Source of the DNA: Adiantum capillus-veneris
Taxonomy: Eukaryota > Streptophyta > Polypodiopsida > Polypodiales > Pteridaceae
DNA: 60,000 nt
NCBI GenBank assembly: GCA_014529385.2
Contig: CM043959.1
Location: 46,705,928-46,765,927 of the forward strand
Direction of reading: 5' to 3'
Shown: piece after piece, positions 11,401 through 22,030 of the stretch
How positions within the stretch are numbered: position 1 is the stretch's first letter
Layout: every line of letters starts with the position of its first letter
Program-made: the position numbers and the translations under genes
The notes under the pieces: generated by a model
The model's database searches: none
What the model saw: the letters and a program-made list of their open reading frames with translations, nothing else
What the model was told of the DNA's origin: nothing

Positions 11401-12218
11401 CGATATCTTTTGGAATCACATTTCGGACACTTCTCCATGTCTATGTATTCCCCTCTGAAAAGAATGCAGTCATTAGGACAAGCGTGGATAGAATTGTAAT
11501 CCATCCCCAAGTTTTGCAAAATCTTTCTTGCTTCATCTCGGGAATCTGGCATCACATTGTCAGCTGGTAGTATGTGCTCTTTAAGCAATCTACACAACAT
11601 AAAAATACGATACAGTCGTGTAAAAATCTATCAGATCATTATACATTTAGAGTTTTATTAAAGTAAACTAATTGTAATAGATCACCTGAAAAGCGATGTG
11701 ACGCTAGTGTCACTCCATCCAAACTTTGCCTGCATGTTGAGAAGAACCAGGAGTGCTTTCAATCTAGACATACGTGCTCCATTATACAATGGCGTATCGG
11801 CTTCACTTTTTATATCATCATAGATAAGCCTTTCTGAATCCATGATCGTCTCGATCATTTCATCAATCTCGGGCTCAAACATTGCCTCGTTGGGAATGTG
11901 CTGTGCATGATCATCCCCCGAGCTGTCAGAGGCTACATCTTGTGGCCTCACATATGCTGCTTGACCAAAGCGCCTGCGAACACGTCTATTGGGTTGCAAG
12001 ATTGCTGCTTGTTGGCCAGCGTCAGAGTCCGACGAGTTATAATTGGCAACAACTCGATCTATAATAGATGGATCGAACTCGCCAAATTCGCGAATGTGCT
12101 GCAAAGAAACACGTCTTGTCCGTCGCACAGCATGCTTGCATTGATTACAAGGACATAAGACCCTCATTGAGAGATAGGTGTTTCGGTTGGACGGTCCCAC
12201 ATCCTCGTCACTACTCAT
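8496..12218 (-). pseudogene. TNP2-type CACTA transposase with nonsense codons
   Basis: Multi-exon gene on the minus strand. Exons that join in frame are 12218-11686, 11589-10856, 10772-10168 and 10093-9329; about 9232-8886 and 8820-8496 follow with less certain joints. In order: an N-terminal transposase-associated domain (LCPCNQCKH), the TNP2 core (CPNDCILFRGEY, then LLDPMHIFKNVGNLLWDHL and LKSHDWHKMCQ), a DUF4218-like domain (RWMFFLERFMKTLKGYVR near 9800) and a DUF4216-like domain (YRGFFVDLFDVQWFKII near 9050). Two stops fall in the motif that normally reads DG.LRHPAD..AW: a TGA at the arginine and a TAG at the tryptophan, near 11255-11225. Another TAG lies near 9140. The reaction would be cut-and-paste excision and insertion; this copy cannot make the full protein. 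Confidence 0.85.
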
Positions 12219-12280
12219 AATGAGGATAAAAATCTTATAACCTGGACAACAAATTTAATATTCTATTGGCATTCTTCGTC

Positions 12281-12283
<3 letters not shown>

Positions 12284-12320
<37 letters not shown>
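12284..12320 (+). repeat. (CT)n microsatellite upstream of the transposase
   Basis: An uninterrupted CT tract of about 37 bp lies 66 bp upstream of the transposase ATG at 12218 (minus strand). Read from the gene it is a GA tract in the presumed 5' leader or promoter. Confidence 0.9.
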
Positions 12321-12322
<2 letters not shown>

Positions 12323-13009
12323 CTCACATTCTCTAGTCATGTCCAATCCCCGCACACCTCGGTCTAGAGGTGCACGGAGATCAGAACCACCGGGTTATAA
12401 TCTCGTCTTTATTGGTCAATACCTATATTTTGTGGGTACAAGAAATCTATAGACCCACGTCTACATGATACTGCATGTAGTGGACAAAACCCCCTTGCCT
12501 CTTCTCTAGCTGTAGCACTTCACATCATCTTAACATCTTTTCACAGTAGATCTTTTCACTGTTCGTCTAACTCTAAACCCTAAACCGTAAGTAATTCTTA
12601 CGTGGACTCGATCTAACGTAAATAAGCGTAAATCTAAATAAACGTAAATCTAACTAAAAATAAACCTAAATCTAATTTAACGTAAGTCTACATCTAACCT
12701 AATCTTTAACGTCTTTTGGGATAGTTTCCTACGACGTTAAAACTCTCTTCTTCTTGTGTGTGTGTGTGTGTGTGGGTAAACCTAAATAAACCTAAGTCTA
12801 ATCTAATATAACATAAATCTAAATCTAACGTAAATTATGTTATATTAAAAACAAAGAACTAAACTAACAGGGATTATAAGAACCTTAAAACTGATTTAAC
12901 ACATAATTTTTCACATAACGCGGCAAGAGTTGGCATTCTCATCACTAAAGATGTGAGAGTTAACTTCCGGCAGTGACACTGCCTCATCTCCATCCATATC
13001 TTGTAAATT
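12321..13009 (-). promoter_or_regulatory. CACTA 5' region upstream of the transposase, no gene
   Basis: AT-rich DNA with a (GT)n tract at 12755-12774 and many short TAAATCTAA-like units between 12600 and 12840. By position it should carry the promoter and untranslated leader of the transposase. I cannot pick a TATA box with confidence. A short minus-strand open stretch at 13033-12923 is not clearly coding. Confidence 0.45.
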
Positions 13010-13093
13010 TGCGACACTCATAGCGACGCCGGATTTTTTTTTTTTTGAGCGTCGCTGTGTGAGCGTCGCTAATATGAATAGCCTCTTGTAGTG
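13010..13093 (-). repeat. CACTA 5' terminal region: subterminal repeats and inverted repeat
   Basis: Motifs TAGCGACG and GCGTCGCT occur at about 13021-13028, 13050-13056 and 13062-13070. They are followed by the terminal repeat CCTCTTGTAGTG (13082-13093) and then TTTT (13094-13097), the right copy of the target duplication. Confidence 0.9.
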
Positions 13094-13598
13094 TTTTGGC
13101 AGATTCACCCGCGAGCTACTTTTGGAGTTTCGGTGAGTAACTGCTGTTCGTTTTTGCATTTCAGCATATCCACGCAATCAGAGCGAGTAGAGCTACACAT
13201 TAGGCACTTTAGTTTTCGGAAACGTCGACCTACAAAAACTGGCCAGACATCCTACACGTTTTCTGCACGGAGGGTATTGGGTAGGTTTTTTTGGTCACGG
13301 ACCTTAGGGAGAGTGGCCTATTGGTGTTGATAGGATATCCCTCAAGTTTCGTAACGTTTCGAGAACGTCTAATGGGATTTTGGCTTGCGGTAGCATCATA
13401 GGAGACTCTCACATTCACAGAACCGATGGCATGTAGATTTGATATCTCTGTAGGAAGTAGTCATTAGTCGGTCGAGTAGAGGTTGACACCCTTTGCTTGC
13501 TTCCACGCGCCTGTGGGTCGAGCTTCGTCCTCAGTTGACATTATATGTTAGGTGAGTTCTTGCTATGCTGACGTCCATCGAGGCGTATCCCTCCAACA
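13094..13598 (+). repeat. Element C 5' LTR, second part
   Basis: Continues the LTR after the CACTA insertion and matches 22605-23077 as far as 13566. The last 32 bp (13567-13598, ending CTCCAACA) are absent from the 3' LTR copy. The CA end next to the primer site fixes this as the true LTR terminus. A half palindrome AGACATCCTAC occurs at 13245-13255. Confidence 0.9.
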
Positions 13599-13599
13599 T

Positions 13600-13617
13600 T
13601 GGCGTCGCTGTCGGGGA
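13600..13617 (+). promoter_or_regulatory. Element C primer binding site (tRNA-Asp type)
   Basis: TGGCGTCGCTGTCGGGGA begins two bases after the LTR end. It differs from the tRNA-Asp primer site TGGCGCCGTTGCCGGGGA by three transitions. It would have primed minus-strand DNA synthesis and shows that element C reads on the plus strand. Confidence 0.8.
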
Positions 13618-14141
13618 CGAGGGCCCTAAGTAGGTGACCGAGACTAGTCCTTGAGGATAGAGGTCCCTCTGGCTTGCCAGAGTACTATTTTACATTTAGA
13701 TAGGATTAGAGGGTGGTGGACTCTCTAGGTCTTAGGAGAAGTCTAGGGAGCGTGTGTCTAGCCTGGATCTTTTGTCTTAGGTAGTATTAGGTAGTAGTAG
13801 GTTGTGGTGTAGAGAGTAGGAGTTGGAGTGGTAGATGTGGTGGTAGGTTGACTTGAGAGTCTATGTGAGGCTAGGAAGCAACCAAGACATCAAAATCACC
13901 ATCTCACATTGATGAGTAGGAGTAGGGTAAGGAGGATATCTTGATTGCTGATCTAGAGTACTTTATGCATGTCTTATTTGCTGATTATGCTCATCAGAGA
14001 AGTGGAAAACACTAAGTAGAAAAGACGGTAAATTGTGTTTGGAAGCTGATTTTAAGTCCAAAAGTTTCTGTGATTATTGCTGAGAGCTCTACAGAGCATA
14101 GGGAATACTACTGCCAGAAAAAAAATGCAGTTTAAGACAGT
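13618..14141 (+). other. Element C leader before the palindrome array, no gene
   Basis: G-rich leader with GTAGTAGG-like simple repeats around 13770-13860. It contains no ORF of note. It should form the 5' untranslated RNA between primer site and palindromes. Confidence 0.5.
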
Positions 14142-15736
14142 AGACATCCTACGCGTAGGATGTCTCCAGGGTACTTTTGGCAGGGAATTTGGGAAAACTG
14201 AGGTTACCAGTGGGTTCAGAGGGTAGGTTTTACCCTAGGAACATATTGACTTGAGTGTTTTTCCCTATTTTTGTTGACCAAAAGCCAAAAGGCGGAGTCA
14301 GAAAACGTAAAATTTCAGAAAAGGCTTAAATTGAGTGATTTTTGCATGTTTTTGCAATTGTGAAGCATACTTGCACTTGTTGAGAGCATAAGGAAGCATC
14401 AGGGACACTTCAGTCTGAAAAAATAAGCAGTAGATATCCTACGCGTAGGATGTCTACAGGGTGATCTGGGCACTTTTTTGAAAATCTGAGGTTACCAGTG
14501 TGTTTAGAAGGTAGGTTCTACCCTATTTTCACATGGAAAGTGGAAATTTGACCAAATTTTGACAGATTAAAGCCAAAAGATGAGAATTGCCAGACATCCT
14601 ACCCAAATTGTGTCAAAGGCCTAATTTTGAGACCAAACCATAGGATGACTCCATAGGCATGTTCTAAATGTTGTATTGAGTGCATGTGATCAATTTCATC
14701 TCATTTGGGTCAGTGAAAGTCAAGATTGAACAGACTTTAGCATTTTTGATTGAAAAAGGCAAGAATAGTTAGTTTTGGGGTCTTTTGACATCCAAACTCA
14801 AATCTAAGCATACCAGTGGGTTGCTGAAGACTAGGGGAATCTTTGGTCCAAGTTTGGGTTCATTCTGAGCAAAAAGACATCCTATGCGTAGGATGTCTAC
14901 TGCATAATTCTGAGACCAAAATTCTACTGTGACCATACCATGCTGTCATATAGCCTTAGATAAGCCTCCTAGGCAAATTGGTCCAATTTGGAGTTGATTT
15001 GACTTGGGAATTCATCAGAACAGACATCAGGCTTTTGGAACAAATTCTTGATCATTTGACCAACCTATAGGTGTCAGAATCAAAAAGTAAAAATAGCTGT
15101 GAGTTTAGCACATCAAGGGGAAGCTACAGTGCAAGTTTGAGCTGAAACAGAGCAAAACGACATCCTACGCGTAGGATGTCTCCACGGTCATAAAGTGGTC
15201 AAAATTCTACTTTGACCATATAGGGAGTTTCCCAGTGTCTCAAGGATTCCAAAAAAAAAAAAAAGAAGTAAATTTGGACCTTGTTTGGCCTATTTACCAA
15301 GCAAAGACGAGAATTGCCAGACATCCTACTCTTGGAGTGCACTAGAAGCTTATGCAGCCCAAATCTTGACCTATTGGCATCCAAATTCAAATCTAAGCAT
15401 ACCATTGGGTTGCTGAGCCCTAGGAGAATCTTGGGATTAAGTTTGGACAAAATCTGAGCAGTTAGACATTCTACGCGTAGTATGTCTCCAGCTTGATTTA
15501 GGACTCCAAACCAACCTATGAGCACACCACTGTGATCAGGACATCAAGGAGAAGCTGGGGTGAAAATTTCAAGTCATTCTGAGCAAAAAGACATCCTATG
15601 CGTAGGATGTCACAAGGCCATTTTTAGGTCCAAATGAAATTCTGAGCATACCATTGTGTTGCTGGACTCAAGGGGAGTCTCTGGACCAAATTTTGTTCAA
15701 TTCTGAGCATATAGACATCCTACGCGTAGGATGTCT
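14142..15736 (+). repeat. Array of seven 24-bp palindromes in the element C leader
   Basis: The core is AGACATCCTACG followed directly by its own reverse complement, with an MluI-like ACGCGT centre. Copies lie at 14142-14165 (perfect), 14432-14455, 14875-14898, 15158-15181, 15464-15487, 15589-15612 and 15713-15736 (perfect). Spacings are 290, 443, 283, 306, 125 and 124 bp. Left-half copies occur at 14592 and 15319. Each sits in a longer degenerate unit with recurring phrases such as ACCAGTGGGTT or ACCATTGGGTT. Half copies also occur once in each LTR (13245, 22756). The imperfect copies show one-sided changes with no compensating change opposite. Confidence 0.95.
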
Positions 15737-16822
15737 CCAGGCCAGTTTTAGGGACCAACTGTAATTTTGATCATATAGGGGTGTTCCCAGTGTCTCAAGG
15801 ATTCCATAACTTTTTTTCAAAATTTAATTTGGACTCATTTTGACCATTCTAAACTGCATTTCACTGTTTTGGCTGTAACTTTCACAAACGGTATCAGATC
15901 AGAAAAGTTTTTATTTCAAAACGTAGCTTGAGAGCGACTCTACAGATCTTAGAGCAAACATGAACTAAATGCATGCCAACGGCAACCATTTAGTTCAATT
16001 TTGAAAAAAACATCGTTTAAGGCCTCAAAATGCATCCGAAAGTCAGGAGTGTCTAAAACCGACAGTTCGAAAGAATTGTGAGGAAACGGTCACGGTTTTG
16101 AAGACTGCTAAGTTAGCAAATTGAAATTATCTTTTGGGAAAACCATTGGTCACCCGTGGGAAGGTGTAAAAGTTAACTACGGCCTAGTGTACGTCCATAC
16201 ACAAATCTGGTAGTAGTAAGACCATGCACAAGGACTCTTGATTTTGCAACAACAGTCGCAAGTTTTGGAGAACTTTAACACAAGATTTTTGCTAGAAAAT
16301 CACTGCAACTTGTGCATAATTCTCTTGTGCTAGCTTAAGTTTAGTTCAACTAAAAGCGAACTTGAAAGTCAATTCCGAGCCCACGGAACAAGTGTGGCCG
16401 TCAAAGGCACATCAAGAAGCATTCATTGTGAAAAATTTTGCCAGCTAAATAGAATGTTGCAGATTGTGTGCTAAAGTGAACACATGATAGCTCGACTCAA
16501 GAATCGCTACAAAGGGAGCAGTCGTTGCAGTATAGTGGTAAGTTGCATAACTTATCATAGTGCTTCCACTAGATCGAGGCCTACTAAAAAGCTCTAGGAA
16601 AAGCAAGCAGCCAGACAAGACAGTATCAACCCTGGCAAGCAAGGGAGCTAAGAAGTTCAAGCAAAGCCCAGTTCAGAAAACTCAGAGATTAAGACATCCA
16701 CAAAAGCTGAAGGACCTCAAGCGAAAAAAACCGACACAAGGGTGCTAATAATTTTTATTAGCATTGAGGCAAGCAATTCGCTATCACTGAACAAGTACAA
16801 CAAGGAAGTAAAGACAAAAGCA
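15737..16822 (+). other. Element C leader after the palindromes, no gene
   Basis: About 1.1 kb of leader without a convincing frame. A perfect 8-bp inverted repeat, GCTAATAA-TTT-TTATTAGC (16744-16762), sits 60 bp before the inferred gag start and could form a hairpin in the RNA. Confidence 0.5.
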
Positions 16823-18424
16823 ATGGCGTCTCAAAGGAATCAGACCAGTTAGGAAGAAGCTTCAAGTACATCCACAGAAATTACAAGAGAGAAAATTTGG
16901 ATCTATCTGATTGGATACTACAAAGGACTGCCATGCTATGAGGATGACAATCAGAATTTGTACATCAAGACAAAGAAAGATACAGAGGAAACTCGGACAT
17001 CTCAATATGTGGAAGTTGAAACAGTGAAAAATGTACTACACCCACATCCAGATTTCATGGAAGACTGTCTGGGATCAATTTACATGAGGCACGGAAAATA
17101 CATCGACAATGAGATAGAAATGTTGTACAAGGATCAACTTACAGAACTCTACGCATATCCTCCAAGTATTTTTATGTACAAAGTACAAGATGGAAAACGG
17201 AAAATTGGTACCCTCTATGGAGACAAAGACGGTCGATACTACAGGGCTGTCACAAGTCAGGAAGTTCCTATAGAAAAAAATCATTACTTTACAGCAGAAG
17301 CGTTTGGCTCAAGAGGAGAAGACTACATGTCTAAAGGTGGTAATGTATACCATCTCGTCATGGGTTTACCTCTAACTATGCACTTGGAAGAGTTAACAAC
17401 GACAACTGTCAATGCAGAAATGAGTGACACACCACATGACACACAACAAGGCACAACACAAGACACAACATGGAAAGACACAATACAAGTCTCGTGCACC
17501 GCACCAGCACAAGAAGTGCCCGCTATGCAGATAGCACAACTTCAAAAAGAACTAGCTCGGTCTCCAGAGCTACTTAACAGAGCACAACAAGTCATATCAT
17601 CAGGCATTGAACATATGCCAACATCATATATGGAACCCTCTCGGATGGGGGGAGTTCAAACTCAACAAAGAGACCCTATATCTTCAAGAGTGGGAATAAG
17701 AAGTCCAACTTTACAAGAAGCAGTGTCCTTTTCAGGAGCCCAAGTGGAATTTCAAGAAGCATTGGAAGATGCTGAGCCGGAGGAGAGACCACGGGAAATT
17801 CACAATGCCCAATGTAGAAGGCCAAGTCAAGATGTCATTGTGGTCGACAAATACGATAGGCACTATGAAATAGCATATGTGAAAAATATGGATGAGTTTA
17901 GAAATTGTGGGCAACCTGTAAGTCACATACTTGGACCCCGTCCAAAAGCACCATCAAGGGAAACAAAAAACAAATATTCGGTTCAATCTTCACCCTCGGT
18001 GCAGAACTCGCCAAAATCAACTCGGAAACATAGCCCTAAGGCTATGCAGAAGCCCCACGTCAAAGACCATATACTGATGGAAGAATTAGCATTACGACTG
18101 CTAGAAAGCATGGATAGTGATTTGATCTTGTATGCAAGCAATAATGGAAGCTATTTTCAGCTTCTCAAGGACAAGACGATGAAGGATAAAGAGACGAAGC
18201 CAGTGGATACACCTAAGTCAGTCGTAATCTACAGGTTCATGCATGCAAAGACGAGGTCATATTTGTATCTAGATACCACAGGAAACCATTATCAGCAGTA
18301 TTATGGAGAGCTGCCTCATCCAAAGGGTGCACAGGTTGAGATAACAACATATTGCGACCAATGTGCCATTGGTCATTTAGTGAAGGACTGCCCAGCAAAG
18401 CTCTACATGGAAAAGAAGAAGTAA
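16823..18424 (+). pseudogene. Element C gag-like protein with C-terminal zinc knuckle
   Basis: The frame fits an ATG at 16823 (MASQRNQTS), then an in-frame TAG at 16850-16852, then runs open through the ATG at 16958 to a TAA at 18422-18424, so at least 488 residues are uninterrupted. The end carries CDQCAIGHLVKDC, a zinc-knuckle-like CX2CX3HX4C one residue shorter than the usual spacing. Before it come several short aromatic modules: DKDGRYYRAV, KYDRHYEIAYV, SNNGSYFQLL and DTTGNHYQQYY. The middle (about residues 150-230) is a polar linker with PHDTQQGTTQDTT. I do not recognise a standard retrotransposon gag capsid domain. By position after the primer site and by the knuckle it should be the structural, RNA-binding protein of element C. 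The frame continues past the TAA in the same phase for about 55 codons, so the original protein was longer. Confidence 0.65.
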
Positions 18425-18598
18425 CAAGCCAAAAGCAAAGTTCAGGCAGTGACAACAAGGGAACGGAAGAAAGAATCCCCAACAAGATCTCCAGAAAAGA
18501 AGCAGATCTTGTCACAGAGCACAAAAGATAGGCTCAAGACACAGTTGCTTGAATTGAGGGTGTCAACGACATTATCATATAGAATCAGGCTTTCAAAA

Positions 18599-19763
18599 AA
18601 TATCAATTGAATCAGATGATTCAAGATCGTTTAAGGAACCTCAGTGAGGACAAGTCAAAGCATCCACAAGGTGACGAAGATGAAGCTCGCAGTCCAATGT
18701 TCGAGAGCAAAAGAAGCCAAGATTTTGACGATAGTGAGCCAACACAAGAAGAGGTGGCATAGGTAACAAAAAATCTTAGTGCCACGTCACAAGTGGAAGA
18801 CATGCAGATAGAATCAATGGATGAAGCTGAACGTCTACCAAATAAATTCTCTACTGTGGACTCTTCATTGGTGATTGAACAAATCAAAGAGTATGAGAAG
18901 CTAAAAGAAGATGTAACTGAAGACATAGAATGCACAGAAGAACAGGAAATGACTGAGTCCATGATTGACTACCAAGCACAAGCAAGACAGGATATGAATG
19001 AATATTTTCGAAAAGAGACTCTACAAAAACCCATGGAACAATGGAAACCAAAGGCCACGGTGACCATTACATCAGAAGAAGAGAGTCAACCTCAACATCT
19101 TGCTACACAAGCTTCAAAACACTTCCAAGAAGAAAAGTCACCATTGAATGACCTTCAAGTGTTAGAAGAAGTAAACACTAATAGAGAGCTTCTGAAATCA
19201 AGAATCAAGGCGTCACACTCAGAAACTAGCAATGAACACCAACAAGCAGCTACAACAGAAGATAGTAAGCACTTGGGACATGCTACAACCAGTCAAATGA
19301 CAAAGAAGTTCAACATACAAGAGGATGACAAAGCCTTCAAGGCACAAAAGTCTAAGAAAAGTATCAAAAGGAACGAGGACATTAGTTAATTAGCAGCCAA
19401 CAAGAAGATTAAATTCTCGTTGGATGTGCATGAGAAACTGAAATTCAATTTTACAGCAGAGATAGATTGCACTGCGATGACTAATGTCATGTCTTATGGG
19501 CTGTGGTTACTTCTAGGCAAGCCACAACTATATGAAATTCAGGTACAGGTTCCTATATCACATGGAATAGCTGTCACAAGTTTAGGGATTGTAGAAGCTA
19601 CCCTTAAACTACGGTCAAAGGTAATCAAAGACAAATTCCTAGTGGTGGATTCATCGAAAATGAGTACACATTTGATTTTGTCCAAGAAATGGGCAAAGGC
19701 AGTTGAAGAAGAACCTGGATTTTCAACAATGGTCATCACGACTAGCTCTCAAGAAAGCTAAAG
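18599..19763 (+). pseudogene. Element C middle frame with protease-like segment
   Basis: After a frameshift near 18560 the coding signal moves to another phase and runs to 19763, with in-frame stops at about 18760 and 19387. The first two thirds are acidic and lysine-rich with likely coiled coil (QIKEYEKLKEDVTEDIE). From about 19430 it resembles a retroviral-type aspartic protease: FNFTAEIDCTAMTNVM aligns with the flap-side motif that normally holds D-T/S-G-A. Here the triad reads D-C-T-A, so the catalytic glycine is gone. LGIVEATLKL and HLILSKKWAKAV follow. Such a protease would mature the gag protein; this one is probably inactive or only a structural relic. Confidence 0.5.
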
Positions 19764-20817
19764 TTAGCACACAAATGTCCTACCAACACACGCATCCCCT
19801 TCAATCAAAGTCTTCAGTCCAACCCACTCAGGTTCAAGATAATGCTTCTATATCAACGGTCAATACGCTTCCATGCCCAAGGCAAACTCCAAAGAAAGTT
19901 TTTCAACCAAAATACCCCACACTGCGAGATCATCGTCGACAAAAATCTTCAAAGGTCTACATCAAAGCTGAAGAAATCAAGGTCAAGGACCCAATATGGG
20001 TAAATGATCCTAGCCAATTGACGAAAGGTAAACACATGGGATGGATAGCCTCCCACGATAGCTTAGCAGAGCAAGGCTATTATGAGGGTCAAAAGAAACT
20101 TTGGTTACCAAACCAGAGACCTCGGCTTATGTGGTGGATAAAGGTTTCAAAAAGTGTCCTCAAAAGAAACAAAGCTCATATTTATATCGCCAAAGGAGAC
20201 CAACCAACAAGGCTCGCCAAAGGGATGTAGGAAATTTCAAATCCAACTGGCCTTCATACCAACATAGGACTTCATCGATAAATAATCCCAAAAATGGCAC
20301 TCTTGTACATCTCAATACGACATCAAAAACATCATGGGAAGTGCCATCTACAATTCTTCAAGCACAAGGTTACTATCAAGGAAATCGAAGAATCTGGCTA
20401 CCAAAGATGCCAGGTAAACATTCTTCAATCCGACGACTTTATCATGAAAATAATAGCAATCTCACGGAAGGCAAAATCAAGGACAATGTCACAGTCAAGG
20501 CAAAGGATATCTGCAAAGACACGCTAATCACACGATGCAGATACAAATGGGTGCCAAAAGAACAACACATAACAAAGAAGATTGAAGTCATCTCTAGCTC
20601 TCAAGAAATGTCAAGACATGATAGACAAAGTGTTACGGGGAATGGAGTGAGCCAATCTTCTCAACCAAGGGACCAACAACAACAAAAAAAGATTTTGACA
20701 ACCAAGGTCACCCAGGTATGGCAAAAGAAACCAATATTGCTAGTATGGTCCTTTACAAATCCTCTCTTCGAGGATGGGAGTTTTGAATTTCAAAACCTAT
20801 TCTTGGTTGAAAGCTAG
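19703..20817 (+). pseudogene. Element C C-terminal frames with repeated GYYxG...W[LV]PK units
   Basis: Two overlapping open stretches (19703-20230 and 20101-20817) in different phases appear to be one broken frame. They contain repeated units: EQGYYEGQKKLWLPNQ near 20065-20112, AQGYYQGNRRIWLPKM near 20363-20410 and RYKWVPKEQ near 20540-20565. The sequence is rich in lysine, glutamine and serine, like a nucleic-acid-binding tail. No YxDD, DDE or RNase H motif is present, which argues that this is not pol. The family is unrecognised. Confidence 0.45.
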
Positions 20818-22030
20818 AGTAAGTCAAGTCACCATAAAAATCATGGCATAAGAGTCAAGAGTCGGGCAGCTGAGCCACTAAATGAGCAAGCATCAGACCC
20901 AAGCTTCATGTCTTAATATTTTTTGTGGTCTATGAGTCTAGATATTTAGATTATAGCTCAAGTTGGAAGAGTTGAGCATATTGTAAAATGGGGTCGCTCA
21001 TGCTGGATAGGTGAGCATAAGAGTCTAAATCTACTATTTTAAATGGTGGAGTGGCAGAGTAGTCCAGAAAACACTCACACACATGAACACAGTGAGGAGA
21101 GTGAAAAAAACCTCGTTGACAAAAACCCTTCTTGTGAGTAACGGTAGCTCTTGAAGTCAAATATAGTTTTGCTTCTCTAGCTACGTTCACTCTTGGAAGC
21201 ACCCATTCAAACTCTTCTCGCACAACATATTGTTTCCCATGCATCTATCTGTGCAAGCATATATAATGTCCCATCATTGGACATTTGCATTTGACACGAT
21301 TTGTGTTCCACCCATGCACTTACACAACAAAATGATGATGACGAAGCGGTAACAAGTTTCATAACCATTTGCTCAACAACAACGACTCTGACTTCAAGCT
21401 ACTACCACTTATCCAATGTATATCCAATCAATAATAGTAGCCATACGGCCATAAGTACTTTAACTCAACAAAACTCGGTTACATCAATACATAAGTACAT
21501 ATAGCCTGACATTTAATTGTGACTAAAGGAATTTTTTTCCACTGGGTTTTTCCCTTTAGTCTTATCCAGGTATCCAAGACCTTCATTTTGTAATATACGC
21601 CACATTTTATTTTTACTATTTTTCTTATAAAAACACAAAAAAGCAGACCAACGCCATCCCCAAACAACTACATGCTCATAAGCTAGAAAATCAAAGGGGA
21701 GAGGCCTAAAAAATAAATAAATTCAAAAAGGCTTCAAGTTTACAGGTACACATGCAGGATGACACAAAAAGAACAAATAATATAGAGCTGCCAAGATAAA
21801 GACTTGCTGCAAGAACAAACCTCACTCGACTTATTCATGATACAACAACCAATCGGAGGGGGAGAGCTATGGCTTCAACTATACTACATGTACAAGAAAA
21901 AGGTACCTCTACAACATACAAAGCATCTGGTAGAAGCAACTGCAACAACAAAAGCTTCAACCAACACCAAAACATGAAGCACTCGTCGAGGCCACTGCAG
22001 ACATAGGGTCTTGTCGGGGACAACAAGACT
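20818..22030 (+). other. Element C 3' untranslated interior, no gene
   Basis: About 1.2 kb without coding signal between the last broken frame and the polypurine tract. ORFs on either strand here lack coherent motifs. Confidence 0.5.

Larger units (their letters stand above)
6275..13093 (-). mobile_element. Complete CACTA (En/Spm-type) DNA transposon
   Basis: The 6819-bp element starts CACTACAAGAGG (6275-6286) and ends CCTCTTGTAGTG (13082-13093), a perfect 12-bp terminal inverted repeat. TTTT stands at both sides (6271-6274, 13094-13097), while the uninterrupted LTR copy at 22605-22608 has it once. Subterminal GCGTCGCTA/TAGCGACG repeats sit inside both ends. Two genes on the minus strand, TNP2-type transposase then a PTTA-like gene, are in the usual order. 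The ends look fit for transposition, but the transposase frame has nonsense codons, so the copy would need help in trans. Confidence 0.95.

Noticed and set aside
12911-13177. 88-aa minus-strand ORF at the CACTA 5' end
   Set aside because: It spans the CACTA terminus and the element C LTR, so it cannot be a single old gene.
13230-13418. ORF repeated at 22720-22929 (two similar proteins of 62 and 69 aa)
   Set aside because: Both lie at matching places in the two LTRs of element C; the similarity is due to the LTR, not a gene.
14142-15736. CRISPR array
   Set aside because: Spacing is irregular (124-443 bp), the repeat is a full palindrome, the spacers are related to each other, and the setting is a plant retrotransposon leader.
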